DNA of 64,000 nucleotides from NCBI GenBank assembly GCA_018821535.1, contig JAHJLV010000034.1, forward strand, positions 1 through 64,000, written 5' to 3'. Made by a program: the position numbers and the translations under genes. A model generated the notes under the pieces. It was not told the origin of the DNA, searched no databases, and worked only from the letters and a program-made list of their open reading frames with translations. Below are positions 8,524 to 16,714 of the stretch, piece by piece (the stretch's first letter is position 1; each line of letters starts with the position of its first letter). This stretch comes from Pseudomonadota bacterium (GTDB taxonomy: Bacteria; Desulfobacterota; Desulfobacteria; Desulfobacterales; Desulfobacteraceae).

Positions 8524-9732
8524 TTAATCAATAAAAGAGTGTTTTTCCAATAATTTCGTTTGGACGCTTTTTTCAAATGGTTTTAAAAGGTGAGTGGCGA
8601 TTTCTTTAAAATTTATTTCAGCTCGATGCACAGTACCGCTTGCTTCTGTGGTACTATGTAAGAAACCTTTCCCCGAATATTTTTTTTTAAAGATTCTGAA
8701 ATTTTTACTATCGGTAATGGATAGATGAACAAGCTCACTCCATATTGTCGCAGTAATAGGGCCATAATCAATTCCTCCACCTAAATGTGGGGGGATGGGG
8801 ATCATTTGAGATCCATATTCTGCCTTTATTTTTTCATATTTAAATTCTGTCGTTAACTTCCCATAATATTTTTCTAGCTCATGGCTTAATAGAAGTCTTT
8901 TTAATACACCAAAGTTATAATACTTCCAATTGAGAATGGGGCGTTCTTTAAAACAGGATTTATAATATAATTTTCCTAATTGTATAGTTGCAGTACGTTG
9001 AACGAAGGAATTAGTCTCAGATTGAGCAATATCGGCTAATAATTTGAGATTTGTTATATTTTCTGCAGCTGCCCTCCTCACATTTGAATCAGAATTTTTT
9101 AGTGCAATTTTGGATAGTAATTTTTGATCAGTAATTATATAAGCTGCATTCTGCCGATTTTGATCATCCGTTGAATATTTAGTAATTAAATATAACAATT
9201 GTTCAGGACACTGGCCATCGTCATAGTTAATTCTATTTGCGATTTCATCAATAGCGTTTATTAGTACTTCATCTTTCTTTTCGCTCTGAATGATAGCTGT
9301 GAAGACTTTATAGTTGTCTATTTTCTTAAATGCCAATAAACGAATATCATCATTTGGATCATTAGAGGCAATTTGAGAGATTATCGTCTCATTAGTTAGA
9401 TTATAAAGAGCAGCAATTCTTATACCGGCATCTGGATCATTTAATGATAGATCTGCCAACATTTTTTGATTTAAAATTTTTTCTACAGCCCCTAACCTCA
9501 CAATTATAAATGAATTGTTTTTAGCAATATCTACGATAAGTTTTTCATCATTAATTTTTTTTAATGCTTTAAATCTGATGTTTGCATTTTCGCTATTCAT
9601 TGCAATGTTATGCAATTTGTTTTGATCATCAATTTTGTCAACATTTTGCTGGCAGCTTGTAAATAGGATTAATAAAAAACAGATTATTGCTAATAAATTT
9701 ATATAGATAAATTGGGGTCTTATCAGATTCAA
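8524..9732 (-). CDS. Lipoprotein with HEAT-like DQ repeats
   Basis: The leader ends in the lipobox FTSC, so the protein is probably lipid-anchored. Residues about 30-255 are HEAT-like units of the same type as in the 809-3816 pair (LLSKIALKNSDSNVRRAAAE is a typical one). The last 140 residues contain SKNFRIFKKKYSGKGF, which resembles the end of the 809-2443 protein (KGKTILNKKYSAV) and suggests a shared C-terminal domain. The start codon is probably TTG, 7 bases after AGAGG. This third paralogue in 9 kb suggests local duplication. No catalytic motif is visible. Confidence 0.8.
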   Translation of the reverse strand: MNLIRPQFIYINLLAIICFLLILFTSCQQNVDKIDDQNKLHNIAMNSENANIRFKALKKINDEKLIVDIAKNNSFIIVRLGAVEKILNQKMLADLSLNDPDAGIRIAALYNLTNETIISQIASNDPNDDIRLLAFKKIDNYKVFTAIIQSEKKDEVLINAIDEIANRINYDDGQCPEQLLYLITKYSTDDQNRQNAAYIITDQKLLSKIALKNSDSNVRRAAAENITNLKLLADIAQSETNSFVQRTATIQLGKLYYKSCFKERPILNWKYYNFGVLKRLLLSHELEKYYGKLTTEFKYEKIKAEYGSQMIPIPPHLGGGIDYGPITATIWSELVHLSITDSKNFRIFKKKYSGKGFLHSTTEASGTVHRAEINFKEIATHLLKPFEKSVQTKLLEKHSFID

Positions 9733-10208
9733 TTGGTGACCTCTCGAAAGTTAGTACCATTAAAATTCAAATGTAATTGTCAATTATACATACATAAACT
9801 GAATAAAATTTTCTACAATATTATAATTTCAAATTGAATTGGAACTCAACAATGCTTGCATCAATATTGATGATCAAAATAATTATGTGTAAATGATATC
9901 GTTGGGCAAAATGAGTAATGTCATGGTGTTCAATAATGGTATTATGTGTCAGGAGTCAAACTCCCCAATTTACCGAGCGATTCATCCGCCAGTCCGAGCT
10001 TTTTAAGTATCTTCAGAATACCATATCTGGTATGGGCAAATTTGTCATCCTCAGATTTAAAATTAAACTATATGGGATAACCTGAAGCCAAATTTCAAAA
10101 GGATGCTGTAAATTTTATTGGAGATAAATCTGATTCTGAAACAGGATGAACAGGAGAGTCTGTGGGAGTTGTCCGGCCGAAAAGCTGGGCCTGGCCGACG
10201 GGTAGTCC
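9733..10208. other. Intergenic stretch with possible gene scraps
   Basis: No intact gene is visible. On the minus strand 10066-9942 reads about 40 open codons ending in a TAA (core FAHTRYGILKILKKLGLADE), without a start codon or ribosome-binding site. On the plus strand about 10109-10240 reads a short open stretch (LWELSGRKAGPGRRVVLTL). Both look like eroded gene ends and neither was recognised. Confidence 0.4.
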
Positions 10209-10502
10209 TCACATTAAATTTTTATCAACATCCATTTTTCCATGTAAAACACCAATGATATCAATGTGACGACCTGAGTTAAGATAGAAGATGATGTGTT
10301 TCCGTGCTGGAAACGAATAATATCCTGGAAAGATTTCAGTTCGCCGTTTTCCAAGCCCCGGATTGGCAGCAAGTTCATTAAGCGTATCCTCGATATCTTG
10401 AAGATATTTTTCAGCTTGTTGCTCACCCCATGTCTCAGCAGTATAATTCCAGATTTCAATTAAATCTGATTTTGCTGAAGGGGTAAGGCGGTATTCAGGC
10501 AT
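10209..10502 (-). CDS. parE: ParE/RelE-family toxin
   Basis: The protein (MPEYRLTPSAKSDLIEIW...) has the ParE/RelE signature: an N-terminal beta strand, then two helices, then the RRTEIFPGYYSFPARKHIIF strand pair and the C-terminal GVLHGKMD strand. ParE toxins poison DNA gyrase; RelE-like relatives cleave mRNA. The ATG at 10502 is chosen because the family begins with this MPxYxLTPxA motif, and it overlaps the antitoxin stop by 8 bases, as is typical for coupled toxin-antitoxin pairs. At 97 residues it has normal length and looks intact. Confidence 0.88.
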   Translation of the reverse strand: MPEYRLTPSAKSDLIEIWNYTAETWGEQQAEKYLQDIEDTLNELAANPGLGKRRTEIFPGYYSFPARKHIIFYLNSGRHIDIIGVLHGKMDVDKNLM

Positions 10503-10743
10503 TCCTGACCTCAGCAATAATTTCGCTTACGGATTGCGCCGAAAATTTCCCCTGTTCAGCTTGATCCGCACCGATCGCCAGGCGTTCTCTTAACAATTGG
10601 AGTTTCATATGCTGTACCAATTCTTCATTCTTTTCCCAGAACCGCAAAGCATCCCGAATAACTTCACTGGCATTGTTGTAAAAACCTGATGCTACTTTTT
10701 GCTTAACTTTGCTTTCAAGCTCAGGTGTCAATGATATATGCAT
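10495..10743 (-). CDS. parD: ParD-family antitoxin
   Basis: This 82-residue protein starts MHISLTPELESKVKQKVASG and contains NNASEVIRDALRFWE, the ribbon-helix-helix DNA-binding motif of the ParD/CopG group. It should bind and neutralise the downstream ParE and repress its own promoter. The ATG at 10743 follows a strong AAGGAGG; an upstream in-frame start at 10779 would lie inside the promoter and is rejected. Confidence 0.88.
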   Translation of the reverse strand: MHISLTPELESKVKQKVASGFYNNASEVIRDALRFWEKNEELVQHMKLQLLRERLAIGADQAEQGKFSAQSVSEIIAEVRNA

Positions 10744-10777
10744 ATTACCCTCCTTATCTAAAAAACAACTACATACC

Positions 10778-10805
10778 ATAATAGTTAAAATACAATCATT
10801 GTCAA
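10778..10805 (-). promoter_or_regulatory. Sigma70-type promoter of parDE
   Basis: On the minus strand TTGACA (10805-10800) is followed by a 16-base spacer and TATTAT (10783-10778). It lies 35 bases before the parD start. Autorepression by ParD at this site is expected from the family but was not tested here. Confidence 0.65.
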
Positions 10806-10849
10806 TATTTGTATTGATTGAATGCGATTATGTCATTTTGAGAATGCCC

Positions 10850-11135
10850 GCTTTCCCTGTAAAGCCCAATGAGGAGCTATTAAAACTCCCTGAGGCCCGG
10901 CAGTTACTTAAGGGAACCATCTCCAGGCTGGGAACACTGGGTTGATATCCCTGTGCCGGCCTTGAACAATAAAACACCGAGAAAAGCCGTAAAAGCTGAA
11001 GATGATAGAGAGGCCGTAGAAGCGCTGCTTTACGATGCAGTGAACAGCAACCCGGAGCCGATCATGAAGGAAAAGAACGAAAAAGGGGTTCGCCTGGTCT
11101 GCAAGGAATTGGGTCTGGAACTGTTTCAGCTATAA
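10850..11135 (+). pseudogene. Frameshifted remnant of an unrecognised gene
   Basis: Two adjoining frames look coding but do not join. 10850-10945 reads KPNEELLKLPEARQLLKG, and 10929-11135 reads WEHWVDIPVPALNNKTPRKA and continues to a TAA after GLELFQL. The W-x-D-x-P-x-PAL-x-x-x-TP-x-x-A pattern is one I recall from the C-terminal tails of uncharacterised bacterial proteins. No start codon with a ribosome-binding site is present. The end runs into the flagellin stop. Confidence 0.45.
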
Positions 11136-11963
11136 ACCCAGCAGTGCCATTACGTTTTTTTTCGAGGTATTTGCTTGAGCAGCCGCAAAGGTACGTGACT
11201 TTGTAAGCATTTCCAGTCGAGACATATTCATGGATTCTTCAGCAAGATCAATATCCCGGATTGTTGATTCTGAAGCGTAAATATTAATCTGTGAACTTGA
11301 GAGGTTGTTAATCATCGATGCAAGCTGGTTATGTGTTGATCCAATCGAAGACCGTATCATATTAACCTGTTCCAGAGCGGCGTCTGCAATTTCAATTGCT
11401 TTTTGGCTGCTTTCAAAAGTTGTGACATCAATGCTGGAGAGACTGCCGTTCTTTTCAGAGCCAAGATGTACCGAATCCGATGATCCGATGGATATTTTTA
11501 CCGTTTCATTAGGATTTGCGCCCACCTGAAACTGTTTATCTGTGAAGGCACCTGAAAGAAGTTTCTGGCCGTTAAATGATGTGGTCTGAGCAATTCGGTC
11601 CAGTGACTCCAGAGCATTGTTAATGTCTGCCTGAATAGCTACTCTGCTTTCATGTGATTGACCGTCACTTGATGCCTGTATGGATTTGGTTCTTATGGTA
11701 CTGATAAGCCCTGCAGCTTCTTCAAGGGCACCGTCTGCTATCTGGATCACAGAGATCGCATCATTTGCATTTTTTATGGCCTGGCCCATGCCTGTTGCCT
11801 GGCTGTTTAATCTGTTTGCAATGGTCATACCGGATGCATCATCAGCCGCCTTGTTTATTCTTTTTCCGCTTGACAGGCGGTTGATCGAATCTGAAAAAGA
11901 TTTATATGCATCGCCTAATTGCCTGTTGGCAAACATGCTGGATGTGTTTGAATTGATTTTCAT
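11130..11963 (-). CDS. fliC: Flagellin
   Basis: The protein polymerises into the flagellar filament. Residues 1-135 match the flagellin N-terminal helices (LSSGKRINKAADDASGMTIA, then TTSFNGQKLLSG). The last 80 residues match the C-terminal helices, ending in the typical NVMALLGL. At 277 residues it is short: only a small segment joins the two conserved parts, so the outer D2/D3 domains are absent. GGGAGG precedes the ATG. It stands alone without other flagellar genes, so it may be one of several flagellins. I saw no convincing sigma28 or sigma54 promoter upstream. Confidence 0.95.
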   Translation of the reverse strand: MKINSNTSSMFANRQLGDAYKSFSDSINRLSSGKRINKAADDASGMTIANRLNSQATGMGQAIKNANDAISVIQIADGALEEAAGLISTIRTKSIQASSDGQSHESRVAIQADINNALESLDRIAQTTSFNGQKLLSGAFTDKQFQVGANPNETVKISIGSSDSVHLGSEKNGSLSSIDVTTFESSQKAIEIADAALEQVNMIRSSIGSTHNQLASMINNLSSSQINIYASESTIRDIDLAEESMNMSRLEMLTKSRTFAAAQANTSKKNVMALLGL

Positions 11964-12249
11964 GGAATAAGTCCTCCCTGTTTCTTTATGGGTCTTATGT
12001 TGTCACAAAATATGCCATGCAATTTTCATACTGTTTTTATTCTATTTTAACACATTCTCCAATTTTTGTACCCCAAAAAAATAATTATCCGAATCCTTGA
12101 GTCAATTTAATACATACATAAATTGATCCTAATTCACTTGACGGAAACCGAAGTCAATGTTCGAATGAAAAAAAACTGATGCTATTCTGTCGAGTCCACC
12201 AACAACCTTTTTCGCGAACCATCATAATAATTTGCACATTCCCGAAAAA

Positions 12250-12261
12250 GAACGATTGTTC
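12250..12261. promoter_or_regulatory. Upstream GAAC-N4-GTTC palindrome
   Basis: GAACGATTGTTC lies just upstream of the -35 box and repeats the GAAC-N4-GTTC core found again at 12299-12310. Two matching half-site pairs around one promoter suggest a dimeric repressor. TetR-family acyl-CoA-metabolism repressors and Gram-positive-type LexA both use such cores. Confidence 0.5.
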
Positions 12262-12269
12262 GTTTTTTC

Positions 12270-12297
12270 TTGACAATAAAAACCCGACCGTTAAAAT
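12270..12297 (+). promoter_or_regulatory. Sigma70-type promoter of the CoA-transferase genes
   Basis: TTGACA (12270-12275), a 16-base spacer and TAAAAT (12292-12297) lie about 110 bases upstream of the first CoA-transferase gene on the same strand. The -10 box is embedded in the palindrome at 12293-12316. Confidence 0.65.
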
Positions 12298-12316
12298 AGA
12301 ACAAATGTTCTATTTT
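12293..12316. promoter_or_regulatory. 11-bp perfect inverted repeat operator over the -10 box
   Basis: AAAATAGAACA, a 2-base spacer, and TGTTCTATTTT form a perfect palindrome overlapping the -10 element and probable start site. A bound repressor would block transcription. No regulator gene lies adjacent. Confidence 0.6.
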
Positions 12317-12408
12317 TTGGAGAGTGATTTTTATAGTAAAGGAATGCCTCTGATGATGCGGGTTATACCCATTGAAGAGTCTGTGAAATTGGAAGGACGG
12401 AGGAAAAA

Positions 12409-13617
12409 ATGACACGAAACGCACTGGAAGGGGTAAAGATCCTGGAATACTGTAACATGATCAGCGGGCCATATTGCACAAAACTTATGGCAGATATGGG
12501 TGCCGAAGTGATTAAAATAGAACATCCGGGGGAAGGAGATCTTGCCAGAAAAAAAGGTCCGTTTCCGGGAAACATTGCGCATCCGGAAAAAAGTGGGTTG
12601 TTTCTCTATTTGAATACCAGTAAGTTCGGGATTACTCTTGATCCTGCCACCGAGGATGGAAAAGAGATATTTTATAAACTGGTTAAAGATGTAGATATTC
12701 TCATTGAGAATAAACCAACCGGAGAGATGGAAACTCTCGGGTTTGGATATGATACCCTGAAGCAGATCAATCCAGGTCTCATTATGACAGCCATCAAATC
12801 CTTTGGAAAAAGTGGTCCATATAAAAATTACAAAGCATATTCCTTTAATACCGGTCATGCCAGCGGACAAAGCTATGTGCTTCCCATTCCCTCGCTGGAT
12901 CTTTCGCGCGCCCCTGTCAAGGCCGGAGGGAATCTGAGTGACTATGATCCAGGATTGGTAACGGTAGTGGCTGTGATGGCGGCGTTGTTTCATAAAAGGA
13001 TTTCTGGCCGGGGCCAGTATATTGAAATATCAAAGCAGGAAGCACTGCTGTCCATGCAGCGGGTGGAAAGCGTCACCTATGCCAATGGCGCAGAGAGTGT
13101 GTCACGGCAGGGAAATCCTTTTGGAATTGTTCGGTGCAAAGATGGGTATGTCAATATTATAACGCCCCAGGAACGCCAATGGGAGGCATTTGTTAAACTC
13201 CTTGGCAATCCGGAATGGGCGCAAGAGGAGGCCTTTAAGAAACGCGCTTCCAGAGTGCAAATGCAAAACGGGATCAGATTGAAGCGGAATGTCGAGGAAT
13301 GGGCGATGAAATATACCAGAGAAGAAATTGTTAAAATGGGTCAGGAAATGCGCGTCCCGGTGTCTTCGGTGAATACAGCTGAAGATGTTGTCAACTCAGA
13401 ACAGATGATGGAAAGGCAATTTTTTGTCCCAATGGAGCACCCTGCAGTGGGAAAGCTGGATAAATTTCCGTCAAAGCCCTTTAAATTTCATAAAACCCCA
13501 TGGCAGTTGCAGCGCCCTGCGCCGCTGCTGGGACAGCACAATAAGGAAATATTTTGCGAACGGTTGGGGATTGATCAGCAAACCCTTGCAAAATTAAAGG
13601 AAAATGGTGTTGTTTAA
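12409..13617 (+). CDS. CaiB/BaiF family (family III) CoA-transferase
   Basis: The enzyme would move CoA between an acyl-CoA and a carboxylate. The start LEGVKILEYCNMISGPYCTK and the MADMGAEVIKIEHPGEGD segment are hallmark family III sequence. Length (402) is normal. In family III enzymes an aspartate in the N-terminal half forms the acyl intermediate; I could not fix it with certainty here. The segment NTGHASGQ stands where related enzymes have the hinge region. GGAGG precedes the ATG. A second family member follows after 54 bases and an OFA-type carboxylate transporter lies convergent downstream, which suggests use of an imported acid. The substrate cannot be read from sequence. Confidence 0.9.
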   Translation: MTRNALEGVKILEYCNMISGPYCTKLMADMGAEVIKIEHPGEGDLARKKGPFPGNIAHPEKSGLFLYLNTSKFGITLDPATEDGKEIFYKLVKDVDILIENKPTGEMETLGFGYDTLKQINPGLIMTAIKSFGKSGPYKNYKAYSFNTGHASGQSYVLPIPSLDLSRAPVKAGGNLSDYDPGLVTVVAVMAALFHKRISGRGQYIEISKQEALLSMQRVESVTYANGAESVSRQGNPFGIVRCKDGYVNIITPQERQWEAFVKLLGNPEWAQEEAFKKRASRVQMQNGIRLKRNVEEWAMKYTREEIVKMGQEMRVPVSSVNTAEDVVNSEQMMERQFFVPMEHPAVGKLDKFPSKPFKFHKTPWQLQRPAPLLGQHNKEIFCERLGIDQQTLAKLKENGVV

Positions 13618-13671
13618 TGTCTATCCACAAAATAGCCAATCTGCGGACACGCACTGCTTAAGGAGAAAGAA

Positions 13672-14887
13672 ATGACCAAAGGACCATTGGACGGAATCAG
13701 AATTGTAGAATTCACCTCTGCCTGGGCAGGGCCATATGCAACATGCTTATTGGGTTTTTTAGGCGCTGAAATTATCAAGGTGGAGAGTCTGGCGTATGTT
13801 GACCATTCTCGATATATTTCCTTTAGTACAGGAACGGAATTTGCCACACCCAATGAGTCATCGGTTTTTAATACGCTGAATCTCAATAAAAAAAGCATTG
13901 CTTTGAACCTGAAGCAGCCGGAGGCTGTTGAGATCGCCAAAAGACTTCTGGAGATATGCGATGTCACCATCGAAAACATGCGACCGGGAGTCATAAAGAA
14001 GATTGGGCTTGACTATGATGCAGCCAGGAAAGTCAAACCGGATATTATCTATCTTTCATCGTCTGCCTGTGGCCAAACCGGGGCCGCATCGGGAATTTAT
14101 GGGATATGCACCGACATTTGCTGCCATGGCAGGACTCCCGCATATCACAGGATATGAAGATTCGCCTCCAAGTAATTTTATGGGATCCATTGATCTGAGA
14201 AGCGCTACCATGTCTGCGTTTGCTATTCTTACCGCCCTGATACACCATCAAAACACAGGTGAAGGGCAGTATATTGATCTTTCATCACAGGAAGTGATCG
14301 CAGCGCTTTGTGGTGATGTTTTCCTGGATTATATTTTTAATAACCAGAGTCCTGAAAGATCAGGAAACAAAGATAAATTCATGGCCCCGCATAATTGCTA
14401 TCGCTGCAGCGGATACGACAACTGGATCAGTATTGTGGTTGGAAATAATGCAGAATGGCAGGGGCTGTGCGACGCCATGGAAAAACCCGAACTGGCGGAA
14501 GACAAAAGATTTAGCTGTGCTGAAAACAGACTCCGGCATCTGGATGAACTGGACCGGATTATCAGTGACTGGACCTGTGACCAGGATTATTACATTGTCA
14601 TGGAAAAACTGCAGAATAAAGGAGTTGCCGCAGCCCCGTCCATGAGTGGAGAAGCCTTGTTCAAAGATCCCCACCTGAAGGCCAGGGGTGTCTATCAGCA
14701 AGTGGAGCATCCTGTTATTGGTAAGGACTGGATTATTGCACCGCCTTGGAGGCTTTCTGAAACCCCGGCACAAATCAAGCGGTGCTCACCGCTGCTCGGC
14801 GAACATAATGAAGAAATTCTGTGCGGTTTACTCAAGATGAATCCGGATGAAGTCAGACGCCTGACCAAAGAAAAGATCGTTTATTGA
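13672..14887 (+). pseudogene. Second CaiB/BaiF CoA-transferase, single-base frameshift
   Basis: The 5' part (LDGIRIVEFTSAWAGPYATC, FLGAEIIKVESL) and the 3' part (PHREFMGYAPTFAAMAGLPH, then TGEGQYIDLSSQE) are both well conserved but lie in different frames. The break is in the GGGG run at 14080-14083. Removing one G joins SACGQTG to PHREFMGY exactly as in intact family III enzymes and gives a 404-residue protein. As written, translation stops at 14157. This is either a genuine inactivation or phase variation, or a homopolymer sequencing error. A strong TAAGGAG site precedes the ATG and codon usage looks intact on both sides. If functional, it would act with the upstream homologue as a paired or heteromeric CoA-transferase. 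Confidence 0.85.
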
Positions 14888-14978
14888 TCAGATTAAAGAA
14901 AGGCTTGGAGGTGTACTGAAATACTAACCTCGCAAAGAATTCAAGCACATCAGGATTTTGGTCATTTCTTTCTTACCA

Positions 14979-16196
14979 TTATTTAATTCGAGACCTCATG
15001 AACCGTTCTACAGGTATTAAAAAGAGAAAAGCCAGAGATGAGATTGCCAATGCTGCAATAATGGCAATTGTATAACTACCGGTGGTATCAATCAAATATC
15101 CTCCCATTGGCGAGCCCAGCAGTCCTCCAAATCCAACAGCAGTATACAGAGTCCCCAGGATGCTGCCCAGGCCGACGAGTCCGAACAGTTCTGCGACCAA
15201 GGTCGGCCCGAGAGCGACAAACCCCCCATAACCCGTACCCAGTAATAAGGCAAATATCACCAGCATGACAAATGATTTTGAGGCCAGCAGCCAAAAGATA
15301 AAACTAAATGCGGTAATAATAAATGTAATCTGAAACAGATGCATGCAATTTATTTTTGATCCCAGGACGCCAAACCCCAGTCGACCGAACACACTGGCCA
15401 TTCCAATAATCCCTATCAGTGAAGCCGCAGCCATTTCATTAATTCCTTGTGTCTTGGCATAAGGGATCAAAAACACAAATGGGAAATAAAGCGATAGTGA
15501 ACTCAGAAAAGTTGCAAAGTACATATACTGAAATACAGGTGTTTTGACCAACTCACCAATGTTTTTTTTCGGTTCCTGGTTTGATAACAAGGGAGGTCGG
15601 GGAATAATAAATCCACAAACCACTATAACAATGATACTGAGAATTGCCAGGATGACATAGGTTTGACGCCAGCCATATTTGTTAATCAGATCCGCTGCCA
15701 GCGGTGCCATCAGCAAGGTTCCAAAACCAATTCCAGTAACAGCCACGCCGATTGCTGCTGCACGGCGTTTTTCAAACCAGGCACCTACCACCGCTAACAT
15801 TGGTACATATCCACAGGAGACACCTATCCCCACACCCAATCCATAGGTAATATACCCGACCCAGATTGAGTTAACCAGTGACGTTAAATAGAGCCCTAAA
15901 CCCAAGAAAAGGCCGCCGAAAATGAGCACTGGTTTCGGTCCGAATCGATCAGTGACATTCCCACTTACAATCCCTCCGGTAAAAATAATAAACATTGTGA
16001 TCGAAAAAACGGCTGAAGTCGCACCTCGTCCAGTATTAAATTCTGCGGACATAGAATCGAAAAATGCGCCAAAACTATAAGTAATCCCGAAACAAATAAA
16101 CATCGAAGCAAACGCACAACCGACAGAAATCCAGCCCTTCCAGGAATCTATTTCACCGGTTTTATTTTCTAAATGAAATTCATTTTTCTCATTCAT
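14979..16196 (-). CDS. MFS transporter, oxalate/formate antiporter-like
   Basis: The protein has 405 residues and twelve predicted membrane segments. The loop NVTDRFGPKPVL is the MFS signature between segments 2 and 3, and GFGTLLMAPLAADLINKYGW lies in segments 5-6. Overall it resembles the OFA/monocarboxylate branch, which moves small organic acids across the inner membrane. It is convergent with the CoA-transferase genes, so a shared substrate is possible but unproven. GGAG precedes the ATG. Confidence 0.85.
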   Translation of the reverse strand: MNEKNEFHLENKTGEIDSWKGWISVGCAFASMFICFGITYSFGAFFDSMSAEFNTGRGATSAVFSITMFIIFTGGIVSGNVTDRFGPKPVLIFGGLFLGLGLYLTSLVNSIWVGYITYGLGVGIGVSCGYVPMLAVVGAWFEKRRAAAIGVAVTGIGFGTLLMAPLAADLINKYGWRQTYVILAILSIIVIVVCGFIIPRPPLLSNQEPKKNIGELVKTPVFQYMYFATFLSSLSLYFPFVFLIPYAKTQGINEMAAASLIGIIGMASVFGRLGFGVLGSKINCMHLFQITFIITAFSFIFWLLASKSFVMLVIFALLLGTGYGGFVALGPTLVAELFGLVGLGSILGTLYTAVGFGGLLGSPMGGYLIDTTGSYTIAIIAALAISSLAFLFLIPVERFMRSRIK

Positions 16197-16714
16197 GATC
16201 GCTCCTTTGTTTAAAGAGGAAAGTCCAATAAGACAATAAAATTTGATAGCTTGGATAAATATCAGAAAGGAAGGACTTCGACAATAGCGGTTTTATTTAC
16301 ACGAATTCAATTGCGATCATTTGAATTCAAAATCATGCCTCTGATATTTCTTGTTTTCACGGTTATCAAGGGTAGGATTTGGGAGAGCCTTTTGTCTATT
16401 ATTACTGTCCAGATCTGATTTGCAAAAAAATAAGGACTGACAAGAATAGTCTAAGGGGATTTTTTGCCCCTGGATACCCAAACCCTATAGCCAGAAGTCT
16501 CTTCCTGACTCGGTTCAATTTTTTATATTATGAACAACATCATCATAAATCGGATTTTATTGAGATTTATTGGATCATATAATTGAATGGCCCGTATCTG
16601 AATAATCTTCTTCCTAAGCACAAAATATGGGATCATGCCATGATTTAAAAATCAGTATAATATGCATGCCATCCTGTAATTCCTGAAAGCCTTGAAAAGA
16701 TAGCAATATAGCCA
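16197..16714. other. Intergenic stretch without a recognisable gene
   Basis: No credible coding frame, tRNA or strong terminator was seen. It contains the inverted repeat at 16303-16328 and a short AGGGG/CCCCT hairpin near 16453-16470. Confidence 0.5.
16303..16328. promoter_or_regulatory. Inverted repeat upstream of the MFS gene
   Basis: GAATTCAA, a 10-base spacer and TTGAATTC form a perfect 8-bp inverted repeat about 107 bases upstream of the MFS start. It may be an operator. No promoter boxes could be aligned to it with confidence. Confidence 0.35.

Noticed and set aside
11964..12060. Sigma54 promoter for flagellin (TGGCATATTTTGTGA on the minus strand)
   Set aside because: The -12 GC is missing and the TTGC part does not fit, so I did not list it.
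12331..12993. 220-codon minus-strand frame over the first CoA-transferase
   Set aside because: It is antisense to a clear family III CoA-transferase and covers its promoter-proximal region.
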